From Methylotenera_A sp046598525 (lineage in GTDB: Bacteria > Pseudomonadota > Gammaproteobacteria > Burkholderiales > Methylophilaceae), in NCBI GenBank assembly GCA_046598525.1, contig JBKJIJ010000003.1, positions 10,305-74,304 on the forward strand: 64,000 nucleotides of DNA, given 5' to 3'. Of this stretch, positions 7,629 through 16,081 are shown in pieces. The position numbers and the translations under genes were made by a program. Each line of letters begins with the position of its first letter. The first letter of the stretch is position 1. A model generated the notes under the pieces. The model saw nothing but the letters and a program-made list of their open reading frames with translations, did no database searches and had not been told where the DNA came from.

Positions 7629-8783
7629 ATGAAAGCTTTACTAATAAGTGAAAATAATAAACTGCTTGAAATTGCGGCAAAGTATGAGAATTTTAAGCCC
7701 AAAAATATTCATTTTTTGTGCATGCGCAGCAATTTACTGAATGCTTCGCAACGCATCGCTAGCGAGTTGCCCGATGTGGTGATTTTGGATGTGAGTGACG
7801 GCAGACATCACGAATTTGAATTAGCCGAGCGCTTTAATGCTCAGTATAAAAACATGGCATTTATGATGTTGTCGGATGATAGCTCTACTGAGCTGTTGCT
7901 TAAAGCGATTCGATCTGGCTTTTCAGAGGTGATTACATTACCACTATCAGAAGACAAGCTTTTACATGCTTTGCAACGCTACCAAATTAAGCAATCTAGC
8001 ACTGCCAGCCACCATTCTAAGGTAATAAGTGTGATTTCTTGCAAGGGCGGCAGTGGTGCTACTTTTATTGCCACCAATTTGGGCTACATTTTAGCAAGTT
8101 TGTTTCATAAAAAAGTATTACTCATTGATATTAATCAATATTTTGGTGATGCTTCGATGTATGTAACGGATAGAAAAGCTGGTATGACACTGGCTGATGT
8201 GTGCAATCAGATTAACCGTTTGGACTTTGCGTTTTTGGAATCGTCTTTAATTACAGTAGCGCCTAATTATAAGATTTTGGCAGCGGCAGAAAGCCCCGAA
8301 ACGGCCGTAGATGTTAAGCCAGAGCATTTAGACACCATTATTCGTATGGCTAGAAATAATTATGATTACATTATTTTAGATGTAGGGCGTCAAATTGATG
8401 CGCTAACCATTAAAGGTTTAGATTTAAGCGATAGTATTTATGCTGTGATGCAGCTGGTGTTGCCTTACATTAGAGATGCCAGAAATCTATTAAGCGTTTT
8501 TAAATCATTGGGTTATAGCCAAAATAAGGTGCAAATGATTGTGAATCGATATGATAAAACCAGCAAAATAAAATTAAATGATTTAAACGGTGCCATTGCT
8601 GTAGACCATTTGATTACGGTTCCCAATGAATATGTAGCGGTAACAGATTCGGTTAATCAGGGCGTAAGTGTTTATCACTTGTATAAAAATAATGCGGTTA
8701 GCAAGGCGCTTGTTGATATGGCGCAAGAGATCACCAAAACCCAAATTAAAGAAAAAGGTTTAATGGCAAAATTGTTTGGTTAA
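7629..8783 (+). CDS. cpaE: CpaE/TadZ, MinD-like pilus-localisation ATPase
   Basis: A 384-residue protein with an N-terminal receiver-like domain (about 1-120; acidic positions D54 and D57 in VILDVSDG) and a ParA/MinD-type ATPase domain. The Walker A is KGGSGAT at 139-145. The usual signature lysine before the final T is alanine, which is normal for CpaE rather than a defect. TadZ/CpaE places the Tad machine at its site in the cell. It precedes cpaF by 21 bases, the standard order. The ending GLMAKLFG resembles the amphipathic tail of MinD-like proteins, but that is only a resemblance. Confidence 0.92.
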   Translation: MKALLISENNKLLEIAAKYENFKPKNIHFLCMRSNLLNASQRIASELPDVVILDVSDGRHHEFELAERFNAQYKNMAFMMLSDDSSTELLLKAIRSGFSEVITLPLSEDKLLHALQRYQIKQSSTASHHSKVISVISCKGGSGATFIATNLGYILASLFHKKVLLIDINQYFGDASMYVTDRKAGMTLADVCNQINRLDFAFLESSLITVAPNYKILAAAESPETAVDVKPEHLDTIIRMARNNYDYIILDVGRQIDALTIKGLDLSDSIYAVMQLVLPYIRDARNLLSVFKSLGYSQNKVQMIVNRYDKTSKIKLNDLNGAIAVDHLITVPNEYVAVTDSVNQGVSVYHLYKNNAVSKALVDMAQEITKTQIKEKGLMAKLFG

Positions 8784-8804
8784 TCAATAGAATAGGGTGA
8801 AAAA

Positions 8805-10154
8805 ATGTCATTAAGAGAGCGTTTAAGTGGAAGTGTAGACCAAACAAAATTGTCTGGTAATGATCAAGTGCTAAGCAAAAATAGCTATTCTGAGCTTAAA
8901 AAACATGTGCATACCACTGTTTTAGAGCGCATTAGCCTTGAGCGTTTAAGGCAGTACTCTCAACTGCAAATTAAAAAAGAAATTAATGAGCTAGTCACAA
9001 CGATTGTGAATGAAGAAAATATTGCGCTGAATCAATTTGAGCGTAAAACGCTGGCGCAAGACATTGAGCATGAAATGTTCGGTTTAGGCCCATTAGAGCC
9101 ACTATTGTTAGACCCAACTATTTCAGACATTCTGATTAACGGTTACAAACAAGTTTACATAGAGCGTAGGGGTAAGCTAGAGCTCACCACAGTTGAGTTT
9201 CAAGATAACGAACATTTGCTTAATATTATTGAGCGCATCGTATCTAAAGTAGGGCGCCGAATTGATGAATCAAGCCCCATGGTTGATGCGCGATTAGCCG
9301 ATGGTTCGCGCGTGAATGCGATTATCCCGCCACTTGCATTAGATGGCCCTGTGGTTTCCATACGTCGGTTTTCTGTTAACCCATTGATGGTGCACGATTT
9401 ATTAAAACTTAACAGCATCACCACCGAAATGGCTACGCTGATTAGCGCCGTTTCTAAATCTAAAATCAATACCGTTATTTCTGGCGGTACTGGTAGCGGC
9501 AAAACGACCTTGCTTAATTTAATTTCGGGGTTTATTCCTGAAGATGAGCGCATTGTGACGATTGAAGATGCGGCAGAACTTCAAATGCGGCAACCACATA
9601 TTGTGCGGCTTGAAACCAGACCACCGAATATTGAAGAAAAAGGTGAAGTTACCCAGCGCGCTTTGGTAAGAAACGCCTTGCGTATGCGGCCCGATAGAAT
9701 TATTTTGGGCGAGGTGAGGGGCCCAGAAGCGTTAGATATGCTGCAAGCCATGAATACTGGCCATGAAGGCTCTTTTGCTACTATCCATGCCAACACACCA
9801 AGAGACGCCATTGCGCGTATGGAAAATATGGTTTCGATGGCAGGCGCTACCTTGACCATGCAAGCGGTGCGTCAGCAAATAGCGTCGGCTGTGAATATGA
9901 TCATTCAAGTTTCTAGACTAACCGATGGCACCAGAAAAGTGGTGAGCATTCAAGAGGTTACCGGCATGGAAGGTGAAACAATCACCATGCAGGAGATTTT
10001 TGGTTTTAAACAAACAGGCGTTGGCGAAAATGGAAAGATAAAGGGCCATTATTATGCCACCGGCTTGGTACCGCACTTTAACAAGCGCCTTAAAGCGTTT
10101 GGCGTGGGTTTACCCGAAACGATGTTTAACCCTGCTATACGTTATGAGGTTTAA
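8805..10154 (+). CDS. cpaF: CpaF/TadA, hexameric ATPase of the Tad pilus
   Basis: A 449-residue type II/IV secretion ATPase that powers Flp pilus assembly and probably retraction. An N-terminal helical domain occupies about 1-110. The core contains Walker A GGTGSGKT (227-234), Walker B RIILGEVRG (298-306) and the His-box region TGHEGSFATIHAN (318-330). Length and motifs are those of TadA/CpaF rather than PilB. The ribosome binding site AGGG precedes the ATG. It sits between cpaE and tadB as in most tad loci. Confidence 0.97.
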   Translation: MSLRERLSGSVDQTKLSGNDQVLSKNSYSELKKHVHTTVLERISLERLRQYSQLQIKKEINELVTTIVNEENIALNQFERKTLAQDIEHEMFGLGPLEPLLLDPTISDILINGYKQVYIERRGKLELTTVEFQDNEHLLNIIERIVSKVGRRIDESSPMVDARLADGSRVNAIIPPLALDGPVVSIRRFSVNPLMVHDLLKLNSITTEMATLISAVSKSKINTVISGGTGSGKTTLLNLISGFIPEDERIVTIEDAAELQMRQPHIVRLETRPPNIEEKGEVTQRALVRNALRMRPDRIILGEVRGPEALDMLQAMNTGHEGSFATIHANTPRDAIARMENMVSMAGATLTMQAVRQQIASAVNMIIQVSRLTDGTRKVVSIQEVTGMEGETITMQEIFGFKQTGVGENGKIKGHYYATGLVPHFNKRLKAFGVGLPETMFNPAIRYEV

Positions 10155-10167
10155 TGGTTAGGTTAAT

Positions 10168-11145
10168 ATGGACACCAAATTTAATATATTTATTGTATTT
10201 GTTTTTATTGCCGCTTTTTTTGCTTTAGAAGCCATTTACTATTGGTGGATTAAACGATTTGGGGCGGAATCTACGCGTTTAAGAAACCGTATTGAGCACA
10301 TTACAAACCACGACTTAGATAGAAGTGATTATCAAGGCATTCTTAAAAATCGCTACGCGGCTAACCAGAATGGCTTAAATCGATTTTTATTTAAATTTTC
10401 GCTCACTAAAAAGCTGGATGCTTTGCTGTTGCATTCTGGCGAATTATGGACCATTTCAAAATTTTTTAAATTAACGGCCTTAAGTGCATTTGTAGCAGGC
10501 TTCGTATGCCTATTGTTTAATTTTAATTGGGGCATAGTCGCTATCGCCGCCTTATTAGCTACGTTAATCCCTTTATTGTACATATTACGGTTAAAAAACA
10601 AACGCTTAGCTAAATTTGAAGAGCAGTTACCAGAAGCAATTGATACCATTTGCCGCTCTTTAAAAGCTGGGCATGCTTTTAATAGTGCGTTTACATTGGT
10701 AGGAGAAGAGTTAGCAGACCCGATTGCTACAGAATTTAGAATAACCATGGAAGAAAATAATCTGGGCGTTAATATTAACGAAGCGATGCAAAACTTGGCT
10801 GAACGCGTACCGTTAACGGATTTGAAATTTTTTGTGGTAGCGGTTTTGATACAAAGAGAAACGGGCGGTAATTTAGCTGAAATTTTAAGCAATATTAGCA
10901 ATATCATGCGCGAGCGATTTAAATTACGGCGCCAAATTGGTGTCATGACAGCAGAGGGAAGGCTTTCTGCCAAAATACTGGGTGCCATGCCAATCATCAT
11001 GCTGATGATTATGAGCACCCTAAACCCCACCTATGGACCATTAATGTTTAACAGCCCTACTGGAATTTATAGTTTAAAAGTGGCGGCGGTAATGATGTTA
11101 TTAGGGTTTGTTTGGATGCGCAGTATTATCAATATCAAAATGTAG
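10168..11145 (+). CDS. tadB: TadB, inner-membrane platform protein
   Basis: A 325-residue membrane protein with one N-terminal helix (about 7-27), a pair near 100-145, a cytoplasmic type II secretion F (T2SF) domain (about 155-285), and C-terminal helices. The T2SF signature region includes LPEAIDTICRSLKAGHAF and RETGGNLAEIL. TadB and TadC together form the inner-membrane platform driven by CpaF. The gene starts 14 bases after cpaF and ends 9 bases before tadC, so the three are certainly co-transcribed. Confidence 0.94.
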   Translation: MDTKFNIFIVFVFIAAFFALEAIYYWWIKRFGAESTRLRNRIEHITNHDLDRSDYQGILKNRYAANQNGLNRFLFKFSLTKKLDALLLHSGELWTISKFFKLTALSAFVAGFVCLLFNFNWGIVAIAALLATLIPLLYILRLKNKRLAKFEEQLPEAIDTICRSLKAGHAFNSAFTLVGEELADPIATEFRITMEENNLGVNINEAMQNLAERVPLTDLKFFVVAVLIQRETGGNLAEILSNISNIMRERFKLRRQIGVMTAEGRLSAKILGAMPIIMLMIMSTLNPTYGPLMFNSPTGIYSLKVAAVMMLLGFVWMRSIINIKM

Positions 11146-11154
11146 GTAATTAAA

Positions 11155-12072
11155 ATGACCATACAAGAAATTTTATTTTTAGTGCTTTTATTTATTGCCG
11201 TGTTTTCTTTGCTGTCGTTGATTATTTATAAGCTCAGCATCGACCCAGCCAGAAAAAGGGCTGGCAGCTTTGCTATTAATCAGCAATCTGGTAGCGATAG
11301 TTCTGAATTTATGAGTACGCTTGTTAGGGTGGTAGATCCCATCAGCCGGCTAGCTTTGCCTAGCGAAGGCTGGGATAAATCGCCCTTACAATTAAAATTT
11401 GTTAATGCAGGCTGGCGCACAACAGATGCTCCTAAGCTATATTTTGGCATTAAGTCATTGTTAACAATCAGTTTTCCACTAATTTGTTACTTTTTTTTAG
11501 ATAAATCCATTCAAACAGAAAACGTTTCTGGTACTTTATTTTTGTTAATTTTCTGTGCCGCGCTGGGCTATTATTTACCCAATATGGTGTTGTCTCATGT
11601 GGTTAAAAAACGTAAGTTAGAGATTGTAGAAACCTTACCAGATGCAACCGATTTATTAATTATTTGCATGGAAGCAGGGCTTAGTTTTGATCAGGCCTTA
11701 TCCAAAGTAGCAACCGAAATCAAGCTTAAATCGGAAGTATTAAGCCAAGAACTAGAGTTGTTGTTAATGGAAGTGCGCTCAGGTTTTACCAGAGAACGCG
11801 CTTTAAGAAACTTGGCACTGCGCACTGGAGTGGAAGAAATAGATGGTTTGGCAACGATGGTGATTCAATCGGAACGCTTTGGTACCAGCATTGGCGATGC
11901 GCTGCGTATACATGCCGAAACCGCCAGAACCAAACGCAGACAAAAAGCGGAAGAAACCGCCTCTAAAATTGCTTTAAAACTGCTGTTTCCACTTTTATTT
12001 TTCTTAATGCCAGCCATATTTGTTGTGCTTTTAGTGCCGTCTTTAATGCAACTCAAAGAGGCATTTTCTTAA
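11155..12072 (+). CDS. tadC: TadC, inner-membrane platform protein
   Basis: A 305-residue T2SF-domain protein, the partner of TadB. Membrane segments lie at about 7-27, 98-118 and 124-144, followed by the T2SF domain with LPDATDLLIICMEAGLSFDQ (about 160-180) and a C-terminal hydrophobic segment LLFPLLFFLMPAIFVVLL. The sequence around SERFGTSIGDALRIHAE is typical of TadC. The start is ATG 11155. It follows tadB by 9 bases and precedes tadD by about 25 bases. Confidence 0.94.
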   Translation: MTIQEILFLVLLFIAVFSLLSLIIYKLSIDPARKRAGSFAINQQSGSDSSEFMSTLVRVVDPISRLALPSEGWDKSPLQLKFVNAGWRTTDAPKLYFGIKSLLTISFPLICYFFLDKSIQTENVSGTLFLLIFCAALGYYLPNMVLSHVVKKRKLEIVETLPDATDLLIICMEAGLSFDQALSKVATEIKLKSEVLSQELELLLMEVRSGFTRERALRNLALRTGVEEIDGLATMVIQSERFGTSIGDALRIHAETARTKRRQKAEETASKIALKLLFPLLFFLMPAIFVVLLVPSLMQLKEAFS

Positions 12073-12097
12073 AGTATTGATATTAAAGGTGATGATG

Positions 12098-13342
12098 ATG
12101 AAAACGACATCCAAATTATTAAGCTATTTATTAGCAACCAGTTGCTTAGTCAGCTGTTCATCGATGAATAAAAATGTGTCAGAACAAAATCAAAGCACGC
12201 CAAACAGTGCCACAATTGTGGCGGGCAGCGAGGCGGATTTAATTCAAGCGCAAACGGCAGATCAATATTATGAAATAGGGCGTGCATATCAAAAAAAGGC
12301 TAAATACTATCAAGCCGTCATCGCCTATCAAAAATCGTTGCGCCTAGACCCTGCTTACACAAAAAGTATTACCGGTTTAGCCACTGTTTTTGCCGATCAA
12401 AAGTTGTATATCGTGTCAATTCCGCTTTTTGAGCAAGTAACCAAGTTAGATCCAAATGCGATTAATTTCAACAACTTAGGCTATGCGTATTATTTAAATC
12501 AACAATATGCAGAAGCTAACCGTGTGCTTACGCAGGCGATTACACTGGACCCTGGCTATGTGCAAGCGCAGAAAAATTTGGCATTAGTTGCAAATAATCA
12601 ACCAGTGGCGGAATTAAAGCAGGATGAAACAAGCGCCCCAGTTCAAACAAATGTTGAATCGGATGCACTTGTGATAAATAAGGTTATTGAGCCAACTCAA
12701 ACTGTTCCGCCAAGTATTGAAGCGCAGGCAGTCATTAGTATTGCGCAAGAAACCAAACCTGAAACAAAAATAGTTCAAACCGCAAGCAGTGTGTATGAGC
12801 TCAGTATGGATACGCAATTAAATAGTGTTGCGAAAGTAGAGCCAGTCGTTTCTACCAATGTGCAAACAACAAATACAAAGGTAGCGGATGATCAGCCGAA
12901 AAACCTATTAGCTGCAATTTCAGGCGGCATTAGCTTTAAGCATGCACCCGCAATAAACAAATTATTTGATTTAGCCAGCAACAGCATGGCGAAATTTAAC
13001 GTCAGTGATAACCACAAGTTTGTTGAAATTATCAATGGTAATGGTATTAAAGGAATTGCAAAAGCCGTTGCAAGCAAATTTAAAGAATCTGGCAATATGC
13101 AATTAAAAGTGGCAGACGCTAAACGTTTCAACCAAATGAAAACGCATATTCAATATAAATCTGGCCACCGTGAAGATGCAATCAATTTAAATCGTAATTT
13201 ACTAAATAAACCGTATTTAATTAGAAATGATAATTTGCCTAATAATGTCGCCTTGCGCTTGGTATTGGGTAGAGATTTAATACAAGGCGCAAGCGTATCT
13301 GCCATGATAGAAGAGAATGCAGATAGCGGCTTAGCGGCTTAG
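12098..13342 (+). CDS. tadD: TadD-type TPR lipoprotein with LytR C-terminal domain
   Basis: Last gene of the tad operon. From ATG 12098 the protein is 414 residues and begins with a lipoprotein signal, lipobox LVSC at 17-20. ATG codons at 12092 and 12095 and a TTG at 12077 are also in frame; 12098 has the best spacing from AAAGG at 12085-12089. Three TPR-like repeats follow (about 55-155). A low-complexity Thr/Gln/Val-rich linker leads to a C-terminal LytR_C-like domain with VEIINGNGIKGIAKAVASKF and NVALRLVLGRDL. TadD proteins support pilus assembly, probably by helping the secretin. The LytR_C part suggests contact with the cell wall, but that is inference. Confidence 0.87.
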   Translation: MKTTSKLLSYLLATSCLVSCSSMNKNVSEQNQSTPNSATIVAGSEADLIQAQTADQYYEIGRAYQKKAKYYQAVIAYQKSLRLDPAYTKSITGLATVFADQKLYIVSIPLFEQVTKLDPNAINFNNLGYAYYLNQQYAEANRVLTQAITLDPGYVQAQKNLALVANNQPVAELKQDETSAPVQTNVESDALVINKVIEPTQTVPPSIEAQAVISIAQETKPETKIVQTASSVYELSMDTQLNSVAKVEPVVSTNVQTTNTKVADDQPKNLLAAISGGISFKHAPAINKLFDLASNSMAKFNVSDNHKFVEIINGNGIKGIAKAVASKFKESGNMQLKVADAKRFNQMKTHIQYKSGHREDAINLNRNLLNKPYLIRNDNLPNNVALRLVLGRDLIQGASVSAMIEENADSGLAA

Positions 13343-13418
13343 CTTCTTAGTTCAAATATGAATAACTAAGTGCGTCTTTAATTTAACATAATATACATTA
13401 TACGAAGTTAAGAATATT

Positions 13419-13450
13419 ACGAAAGGGCTGCAACAATGCAGCCCTTTCGT
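13419..13450. terminator. Bidirectional terminator between tadD and the convergent gene
   Basis: A perfect 13-bp stem, ACGAAAGGGCTGC (13419-13431) and GCAGCCCTTTCGT (13438-13450), with the loop AACAAT. It lies between two convergent genes, so it can close the tad operon on + and the 13465-13836 gene on -. The T-tracts are short and partly inside the stem. Confidence 0.75.
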
Positions 13451-13464
13451 TTAATCTCTATCGA

Positions 13465-13836
13465 TTAACGATTATTAAAAAACGCGATATTCATTACTCT
13501 GTCGTTTACAAAGGTAATCTCTGTTTCTTTGTATGTGCGTTTTGGGTCGTAGCGTACATTGTTTTTGTAATACCACATTTCTACTTTAACTGGCTTTTGG
13601 CCTTTTTCGCCTTCAACGTTTTTGCCAATCACTGATCCTGCATTGGTGGGCTTAACGGCCAATTGTTTTTTAATTGGTGCGCCTAATTTATCAATGACTA
13701 CTTTTTTGGATTTACCATTAAAGTTATCTAAAAACTCATTTTCGGTGTAGATTTTGCCGGCGGCGTTAGAAAAGCCTGATAAGGTTAAGGCCATTAAGCC
13801 TGCTACTAATACCAGTTGAGATTTAAAATTTTGCAT
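13465..13836 (-). CDS. Small secreted protein, possibly BamE/SmpA-like fold
   Basis: A 123-residue protein of unknown function with a clear signal peptide (cleavage likely after SNAA, about residue 26). The mature part has YTENEFLDNFNGKSKKVVIDKLGAP, a pattern that resembles the start of BamE/SmpA-type outer-membrane domains (a helix, then a KLGxP turn). It then has beta-rich sequence ending ITFVNDRVMNIAFF. There is no lipobox. It is followed by a bidirectional terminator and has its own 78-base upstream gap, so it is probably a single-gene unit. The BamE-like call is only a resemblance. Confidence 0.6.
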   Translation of the reverse strand: MQNFKSQLVLVAGLMALTLSGFSNAAGKIYTENEFLDNFNGKSKKVVIDKLGAPIKKQLAVKPTNAGSVIGKNVEGEKGQKPVKVEMWYYKNNVRYDPKRTYKETEITFVNDRVMNIAFFNNR

Positions 13837-13914
13837 AAGTCTTCGTTCCTATTTCTAAGTAAATTGGCAAACAGTCTTTGTAGTAACGCCGCTGCCCGTG
13901 TGGTGTTGACGTTA

Positions 13915-14691
13915 TTAACTAAATGTTAGCTTCAAACCATCATAAGCCGCAAAAACATTGGCTTTAGCGTGGTTTGCTAGCTTTGTATTTAAAGATTGGT
14001 ATTCTAATTCATGCGTCATGTGAATCATATAACTTTGTTTTGCATTAATACGACCAATATAATCAAGGCTTTGTTCAATATTAATATGTGTTGGGTGCGC
14101 TTTTTCCCGCAGGCAATCAATTAACAAGATGTCTAAATCGTTTAATAGCGCGAATGATGATTCTGGAATCTCTGAAACATCGGTTAAATAAGCTAAATTA
14201 CCAATGCGGTAGCCATAAATAACAATTTTGCCGTGCATCACTGGTATGGGTGTAATTGGCACGCCAAATAAGCTAAATCGTTCATCAATCGCTTCAGCAC
14301 GTAACACCGGTAAATCCCAAAAGTCACAGGGTTCGCGCAGTGTGTAGCCAAATTTAGTTTGAATATGCGCTACCGCATCCTGTTTTGCATAAAGCGGAAT
14401 TTGCGCGCGTTGAATTTGGCAAAAAGCGCGCAAATCATCAATTCCATGCAAATGATCAGCGTGCGTATGCGTATACAGCACGGCATCTACACGTTTTATA
14501 TTTTCGCGCAAGGCTTGGTTGCGCAAATCTGGGCCTGTGTCGATTAAGATATTTTCACCTGAATCTAGCGTGATCATGCTTGAGCAGCGCGTGCGTTTAT
14601 TACGCGGATTATCAGATTGGCAAGTGGCGCAGCTGCAGCCAACCACGGGCGTTCCAGCGCTTGAGCCCATCCCTAAAACTGTTAGTTGCAT
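13915..14691 (-). CDS. PhnP-like metallo-beta-lactamase-fold phosphodiesterase
   Basis: A 258-residue MBL-fold hydrolase. The metal motif HTHADH is at residues 75-80, with further ligands in PVMHGK, YLTDVSEIP and MIHMTHE. The N-terminal GCSCATC cluster (cysteines 19, 21, 24) is the extra zinc site of the PhnP subfamily, which hydrolyses cyclic phosphodiesters such as phosphoribosyl cyclic phosphate. No phosphonate (phn) genes are nearby, so the in vivo substrate is unknown; a general cyclic-nucleotide or RNA-repair role is possible. It follows tatD by 29 bases at the end of the holB-pilZ-tatD run. Confidence 0.82.
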   Translation of the reverse strand: MQLTVLGMGSSAGTPVVGCSCATCQSDNPRNKRTRCSSMITLDSGENILIDTGPDLRNQALRENIKRVDAVLYTHTHADHLHGIDDLRAFCQIQRAQIPLYAKQDAVAHIQTKFGYTLREPCDFWDLPVLRAEAIDERFSLFGVPITPIPVMHGKIVIYGYRIGNLAYLTDVSEIPESSFALLNDLDILLIDCLREKAHPTHINIEQSLDYIGRINAKQSYMIHMTHELEYQSLNTKLANHAKANVFAAYDGLKLTFS

Positions 14692-14720
14692 GCTGTTTTT
14701 TTCATACTAGTAATTTCAAA

Positions 14721-15497
14721 TTAGCCGTTAATTTTTGCATGCTTAAATAGACTGAAAAAGTTTTGCGTTGTCGCATCCATCACTTCTTCTAAACTAATCC
14801 CTCTAAGCGTTGCAATCTCTTGCGCCACATACCTTACATACGCTGGCTGATTGGTTTTACCTCTAAATGGAATTGGCGCTAAATACGGCGAATCGGTTTC
14901 TACCAGCATTTTGTCTAAAGGTATGGCCTTGGCGACTTCTTTTAGTTGCGTTGCATTTTTAAAAGTAACAATGCCAGAAAACGAGATATAAAAGCCCATT
15001 TCAATCGCCGCGTTTGCCACTTCTAAGCTTTCGGTAAAGCAATGCATCACCCCGCCTACTCTGTTTGCGCCCTCTTCTTGCATAATGCGCAAGGTGTCTT
15101 CTGCCGCGCTTCTTGTGTGAATAATCAATGGCTTACGCGATAATATCGCCGCACGAATATGCGTGCGAAAGCGTTCGCGCTGCCATTCTAAATCACCGGT
15201 TAATCTAAAATAATCCAATCCAGTTTCGCCAATAGCCACAATTTTAGAGTGCTGTGCAAGCGCTACAAGCGTTTCTACTGCTGGCTCTTCAATATCTTCA
15301 TAATCCGGATGCACACCAACTGAGGCGTAAAAATTATCATATTGCTCAGCCAAGTTTAATACTTCGGGAAATTTGTCTAAAGTTACAGAAACACACAGCG
15401 CATGCCCTACCTGCGCTTCTTGCATGGATTGTCTAACAGACTGAATATTAGCGATAATTTCAGGAAAATTGAGATGACAGTGTGAATCTACAAGCAT
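14721..15497 (-). CDS. tatD: TatD-family metal-dependent deoxyribonuclease (YcfH-like)
   Basis: From ATG at 15497 the protein has 258 residues. An upstream TTG at 15518 would add a non-conserved extension before the MLVDSHCHLNF start that opens TatD proteins. Metal ligands typical of the amidohydrolase-like TIM barrel are visible: DSHCH near the N-terminus, GETGLDY, IIHTRSA, MHCFTES and ETDSPYLAP. The family has 3'-5' exonuclease and DNA-repair roles; YcfH is the paralogue found next to holB in enterobacteria. Its place after holB and pilZ follows that conserved order. Confidence 0.92.
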   Translation of the reverse strand: MLVDSHCHLNFPEIIANIQSVRQSMQEAQVGHALCVSVTLDKFPEVLNLAEQYDNFYASVGVHPDYEDIEEPAVETLVALAQHSKIVAIGETGLDYFRLTGDLEWQRERFRTHIRAAILSRKPLIIHTRSAAEDTLRIMQEEGANRVGGVMHCFTESLEVANAAIEMGFYISFSGIVTFKNATQLKEVAKAIPLDKMLVETDSPYLAPIPFRGKTNQPAYVRYVAQEIATLRGISLEEVMDATTQNFFSLFKHAKING

Positions 15498-15583
15498 AAG
15501 GTGACCAAAGCATAACAAAAAAACAAATACAATAAATTTAATAAAACGGCAAAAACAGTACTATAAAAGCAAGAAGCCCTTGA

Positions 15584-15964
15584 TTACATGGTGTGTGTAG
15601 CGCGATTCGATTTAAGCGTGCCACCTAAAATGCCTTCAATTTTATTTCGCACTTCTAAACCGCCGTCTTTTTCGCTAAATTGCACACCAATGCCTTGCGG
15701 GCGATTCGCTGAAGCAGTTGGTGTTATCCAAACCACTTTACCAACCACTTTTAGCTTAATGGGGTCTTCAACCAAGCTTAAAAGCATAAACACTTCTTCA
15801 CCAATTTTATACACTTTGTTGGTGGGAATAAACAAGCCGCCGCCCTTAATATAGGGCATATAAGCCGCGTATAAGGCCGATTTTTCTTTAATGGCAAGTG
15901 ATAATACACCGGGTTTGTTAACAGATTGATCAGAAACTGGGGTAACGGTTGTTTGTGTACTCAA
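15584..15964 (-). CDS. pilZ: PilZ, type IV pilus biogenesis protein
   Basis: A 126-residue single-domain PilZ protein. It closely follows the pattern of PilZ proper (GVLSLAIKEKSALYAAYMP, GGLFIPTN, VVWITP, GIGVQF, ending NRATHTM) and, like that protein, lacks the RxxxR motif needed for cyclic di-GMP binding. PilZ acts with FimX and PilB in type IVa pilus assembly. In Pseudomonas it also lies between holB and a tatD gene, as here. The start is TTG at 15964 with AAAGG about 12 bases upstream; no ATG is available before the conserved core. A type IVa pilus is implied elsewhere in the genome. Confidence 0.9.
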   Translation of the reverse strand: MSTQTTVTPVSDQSVNKPGVLSLAIKEKSALYAAYMPYIKGGGLFIPTNKVYKIGEEVFMLLSLVEDPIKLKVVGKVVWITPTASANRPQGIGVQFSEKDGGLEVRNKIEGILGGTLKSNRATHTM

Positions 15965-16081
15965 TTGAAAAAATTACCTTTCTTTTAATTAATACAATCA
16001 CTTAATTAAAAAATATTAGCTTGATTGTTTTGTGCTAACTGCTTTTTGTACTTAATTCTTAATATCTTAACTCTATATATC

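Noticed and set aside
10353..11030. 225-codon open frame antisense to tadB
   Set aside because: Composition mirrors the tadB codons; no recognisable domain.
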